64,000 nucleotides of DNA from Heliophilum fasciatum. Its GTDB lineage: Bacteria > Bacillota > Desulfitobacteriia > Heliobacteriales > Heliobacteriaceae. How positions within the stretch are numbered: the first letter of the stretch is position 1; each line of letters opens with the position of its first letter. The position numbers and the translations under genes were made by a program. The notes beneath the pieces were generated by a model, which saw only the letters and a program-made list of their open reading frames with translations, was not told the DNA's origin and did no database searches. Shown here one piece after another: positions 62,402-64,000 of the stretch. The stretch spans positions 81,158 to 145,157 of the forward strand of contig NZ_SLXT01000007.1 in NCBI RefSeq assembly GCF_004341395.1. Direction: 5' to 3'.

Positions 62402-63751
62402 ATGAGTTTCGGTTTTGGATTGGCCCTTGAGCAGTCGCAGAAACTGATGATTACTCAAGGGTTGCGCCAAGCGCTGGCGGTTTTGCAGATGAATACGCAG
62501 GAATTGATTGGTCATGTTGAGCAGGAACTGCTGGTCAATCCGTTGCTGGAACAGGATCCTCTGCCACCGTCTGATGCTCCCGAACCGGATTTTTTTCCCG
62601 TTGACGGAGCTTTTCGAGGGATGACCGGATGGCGTGAAGTCGCGGAAGCACCTGATTATGAAAATGTGATTACCGAAGAGCCGTCCTTGTTTGACTTCCT
62701 CACGACCCAATTGCATATCGCTGTTCCCAACGGACGGGAGTGCCGTATCGGTGAGTACTTGATTGGCAACATCGATGACAATGGCTACCTGCAGTGCAGT
62801 ATATCGGAAGCAACTGCTGCTTTGCATGTCTGTGAAGAAGAAGTGGCGCGAGTACTGCAGATCGTGCAAACCTTTGAGCCTGCCGGTGTCGGTGCTCGCA
62901 GCTTGGCCGAATGCTTGCGCATCCAGTTTGACCAGTTAGGCATGCTCAATCCGGATTTGGAGACCTTTCTCCATGACCATCTGGAAGATTTGGCGGCAGG
63001 AAGAATGACCGTGATCGCCAAGAAGCTTCGATTACCGGTCAGTGAGGTGCAAGCACTGGCAGAAGCGATCCGGCAGATGGAACCTCGTCCGGGCAGGCGT
63101 TTTAGCCGGGCCGGTGATGTGCGAATGCAACGGCTGGATGTGATGATTGAGCGGGTAGCGGGCGAGTATGTGATTCTTGTCAATGACCGGGACATTCCTC
63201 GCATAGCCGTCAACAGTGCCTATCGCTCGATCTACCGGGAAGCTGGAAAAGATGATCCCGATACAAAGAAATATATGGAGGAGCGTTATCAGGCAGCATT
63301 GGGCTTGATCCGGTCGATCGAACAGCGCCGATTGACCCTGTATAAGGTGGTTCAGACGCTGGTGGAATTGCAGCGGGATTTTTTTGAACAGGGGCTGCAT
63401 GCCTTAAAGCCGCTCAACTTGTTGCATGTGGCGGAACGGATCGGTGTTCATGAATCGACGGTCAGCCGTGCCGTCGCCAATAAATGGGCTGCCACGCCTT
63501 GGGGCACCTTTGAATTAAAAATGTTTTTCGGTAGCGGCGTAGGGCAGCACTGTGGCGGCGATATGGTTGCGGCAGAAAGCGTGAAGCGTACTATCCGGGA
63601 AATCGTGGCTACGGAGGATACACGACAACCGCTCAGTGATCAGCGCATTGCCGAACAATTGCAGGCGCAAGGGATCAACATTTCCCGACGGACCGTCGCC
63701 AAGTACCGTGATGAGTTAGGGATTCTGGGGAGCACGCAGCGGCGCCGGTAG
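62402..63751 (+). CDS. rpoN: RNA polymerase sigma-54 factor
   Basis: 449 residues. N-terminal region I (LALEQSQKLMITQGLRQAL), acidic region, core-binding domain, the HTH (VHESTVSRAVANKW) and the RpoN box SRRTVAKYRDELGI at the end: all parts present. Binds -24/-12 promoters and needs AAA+ activators. AAAGGTGGAG upstream of the ATG. The island promoters seen here are all of the -35/-10 type, so rpoN is probably not their direct regulator. Confidence 0.93.
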   Translation: MSFGFGLALEQSQKLMITQGLRQALAVLQMNTQELIGHVEQELLVNPLLEQDPLPPSDAPEPDFFPVDGAFRGMTGWREVAEAPDYENVITEEPSLFDFLTTQLHIAVPNGRECRIGEYLIGNIDDNGYLQCSISEATAALHVCEEEVARVLQIVQTFEPAGVGARSLAECLRIQFDQLGMLNPDLETFLHDHLEDLAAGRMTVIAKKLRLPVSEVQALAEAIRQMEPRPGRRFSRAGDVRMQRLDVMIERVAGEYVILVNDRDIPRIAVNSAYRSIYREAGKDDPDTKKYMEERYQAALGLIRSIEQRRLTLYKVVQTLVELQRDFFEQGLHALKPLNLLHVAERIGVHESTVSRAVANKWAATPWGTFELKMFFGSGVGQHCGGDMVAAESVKRTIREIVATEDTRQPLSDQRIAEQLQAQGINISRRTVAKYRDELGILGSTQRRR

Positions 63752-63897
63752 TTTGCCGATGAAGCCGGGTCAGCGGTAGAGAAGCGACATCATGGGAAGA
63801 TGGTATTTTGAATTTTCGAAAAATACAGTAAAATATCAGCAGCGCATTGGTTACCTTCAGCATCATCGGGAGACAACCGGAGGGGGGATAGAAAAAA

Positions 63898-64000
63898 TGG
63901 TTCTGCGTTCCTTGGCGAGTATGGGAGCACGAGAAAAAGATCCTTGTGAGATGATCAAGCAACTGGGGGCGGTGCTGAATTCGGCCCACAATGGGATCGT
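63898..64000 (+). CDS. Start of a gene cut by the window edge
   Basis: GGAGGGGGGA precedes ATG 63898. The 34 codons read MVLRSLASMGAREKDPCEMI then KQLGAVLNSAHNGI, which looks like the start of a PAS-type sensor (LNSAHNGI). A sigma-54 activator would fit next to rpoN, but too little is seen. Confidence 0.5.

Noticed and set aside
1..64000. tRNA, rRNA, CRISPR arrays, insertion sequences and phage genes
   Set aside because: I looked for them on both strands and saw none; only gene remnants and short repeats are present.

Overview
The window looks like a chromosomal segment of an anaerobic Gram-positive (Firmicutes, Clostridia-type) bacterium. The evidence is strong AGGAGG-type ribosome binding sites with GTG and TTG starts, a c-di-AMP riboswitch ahead of an NlpC/P60 hydrolase, an S-layer-anchored phosphatase, a Bacillus-type Pho box, a nickel CO dehydrogenase with an Rrf2 regulator, and oxygen-sensitive nitrogenase-like enzymes. 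A Heliobacteriaceae or Peptococcaceae relative would fit, but the sequence alone does not prove it.

Layout. 1-6.5 kb: a truncated Zn-ribbon DNA methylase, two C-terminal remnants of Rpn-type nuclease genes flanking a TPR protein, a riboswitch-controlled cell-wall hydrolase, a small 2Fe-2S protein and guanine deaminase. 6.8-15.7 kb: a four-gene Wadjet (JetABCD) anti-plasmid system. 16-18.5 kb: an rrf2-cooS operon encoding a divergent CO dehydrogenase. 18.6-24.8 kb: two tandem secreted alkaline phosphatases behind a Pho box, the second very large and carrying SLH domains. 24.8-61.3 kb: the main feature, a large island of nitrogenase-like genes. 61.3-64 kb: a duplicated gene scar, a LysM protein, rpoN and the start of another gene.

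The island holds four separate NifD-like/NifK-like pairs (called D1K1 to D4K4 here) but one NifH-like reductase and one NifB, and no NifE/NifN. D1K1 follows an O-acetylhomoserine sulfhydrylase. NifH is co-transcribed with cysteine synthase, NifB and an iron-sulfur flavoprotein. This is the gene set expected of methylthio-alkane reductase (MarBHDK), an enzyme that releases thiols from organic sulfur compounds. The other pairs sit with a URO-D/MtaA-type zinc methyltransferase, small unknown proteins, two sulfonate/nitrate-type ABC importers (one with four permeases) and two FtsX-type ABC exporters. I infer a sulfur-scavenging island with several reductases of different substrate range, all fed by one NifH and one cofactor maturase.

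The most striking finding is regulatory. Eleven transcription units in this island (plus one orphan copy) begin with the same small RNA: a bulged hairpin of about 21-22 nt, GCU-GA-(4 bp stem)-A-rich loop-A-GGC. Its 3' strand is also the start of the 5' arm of an intrinsic terminator. The 4-bp stem covaries between copies, and ten of the eleven units have a TTGAC(A/G/T) promoter just upstream. This reads as an undescribed attenuator (small riboswitch or protein-bound antiterminator) defining one regulon.
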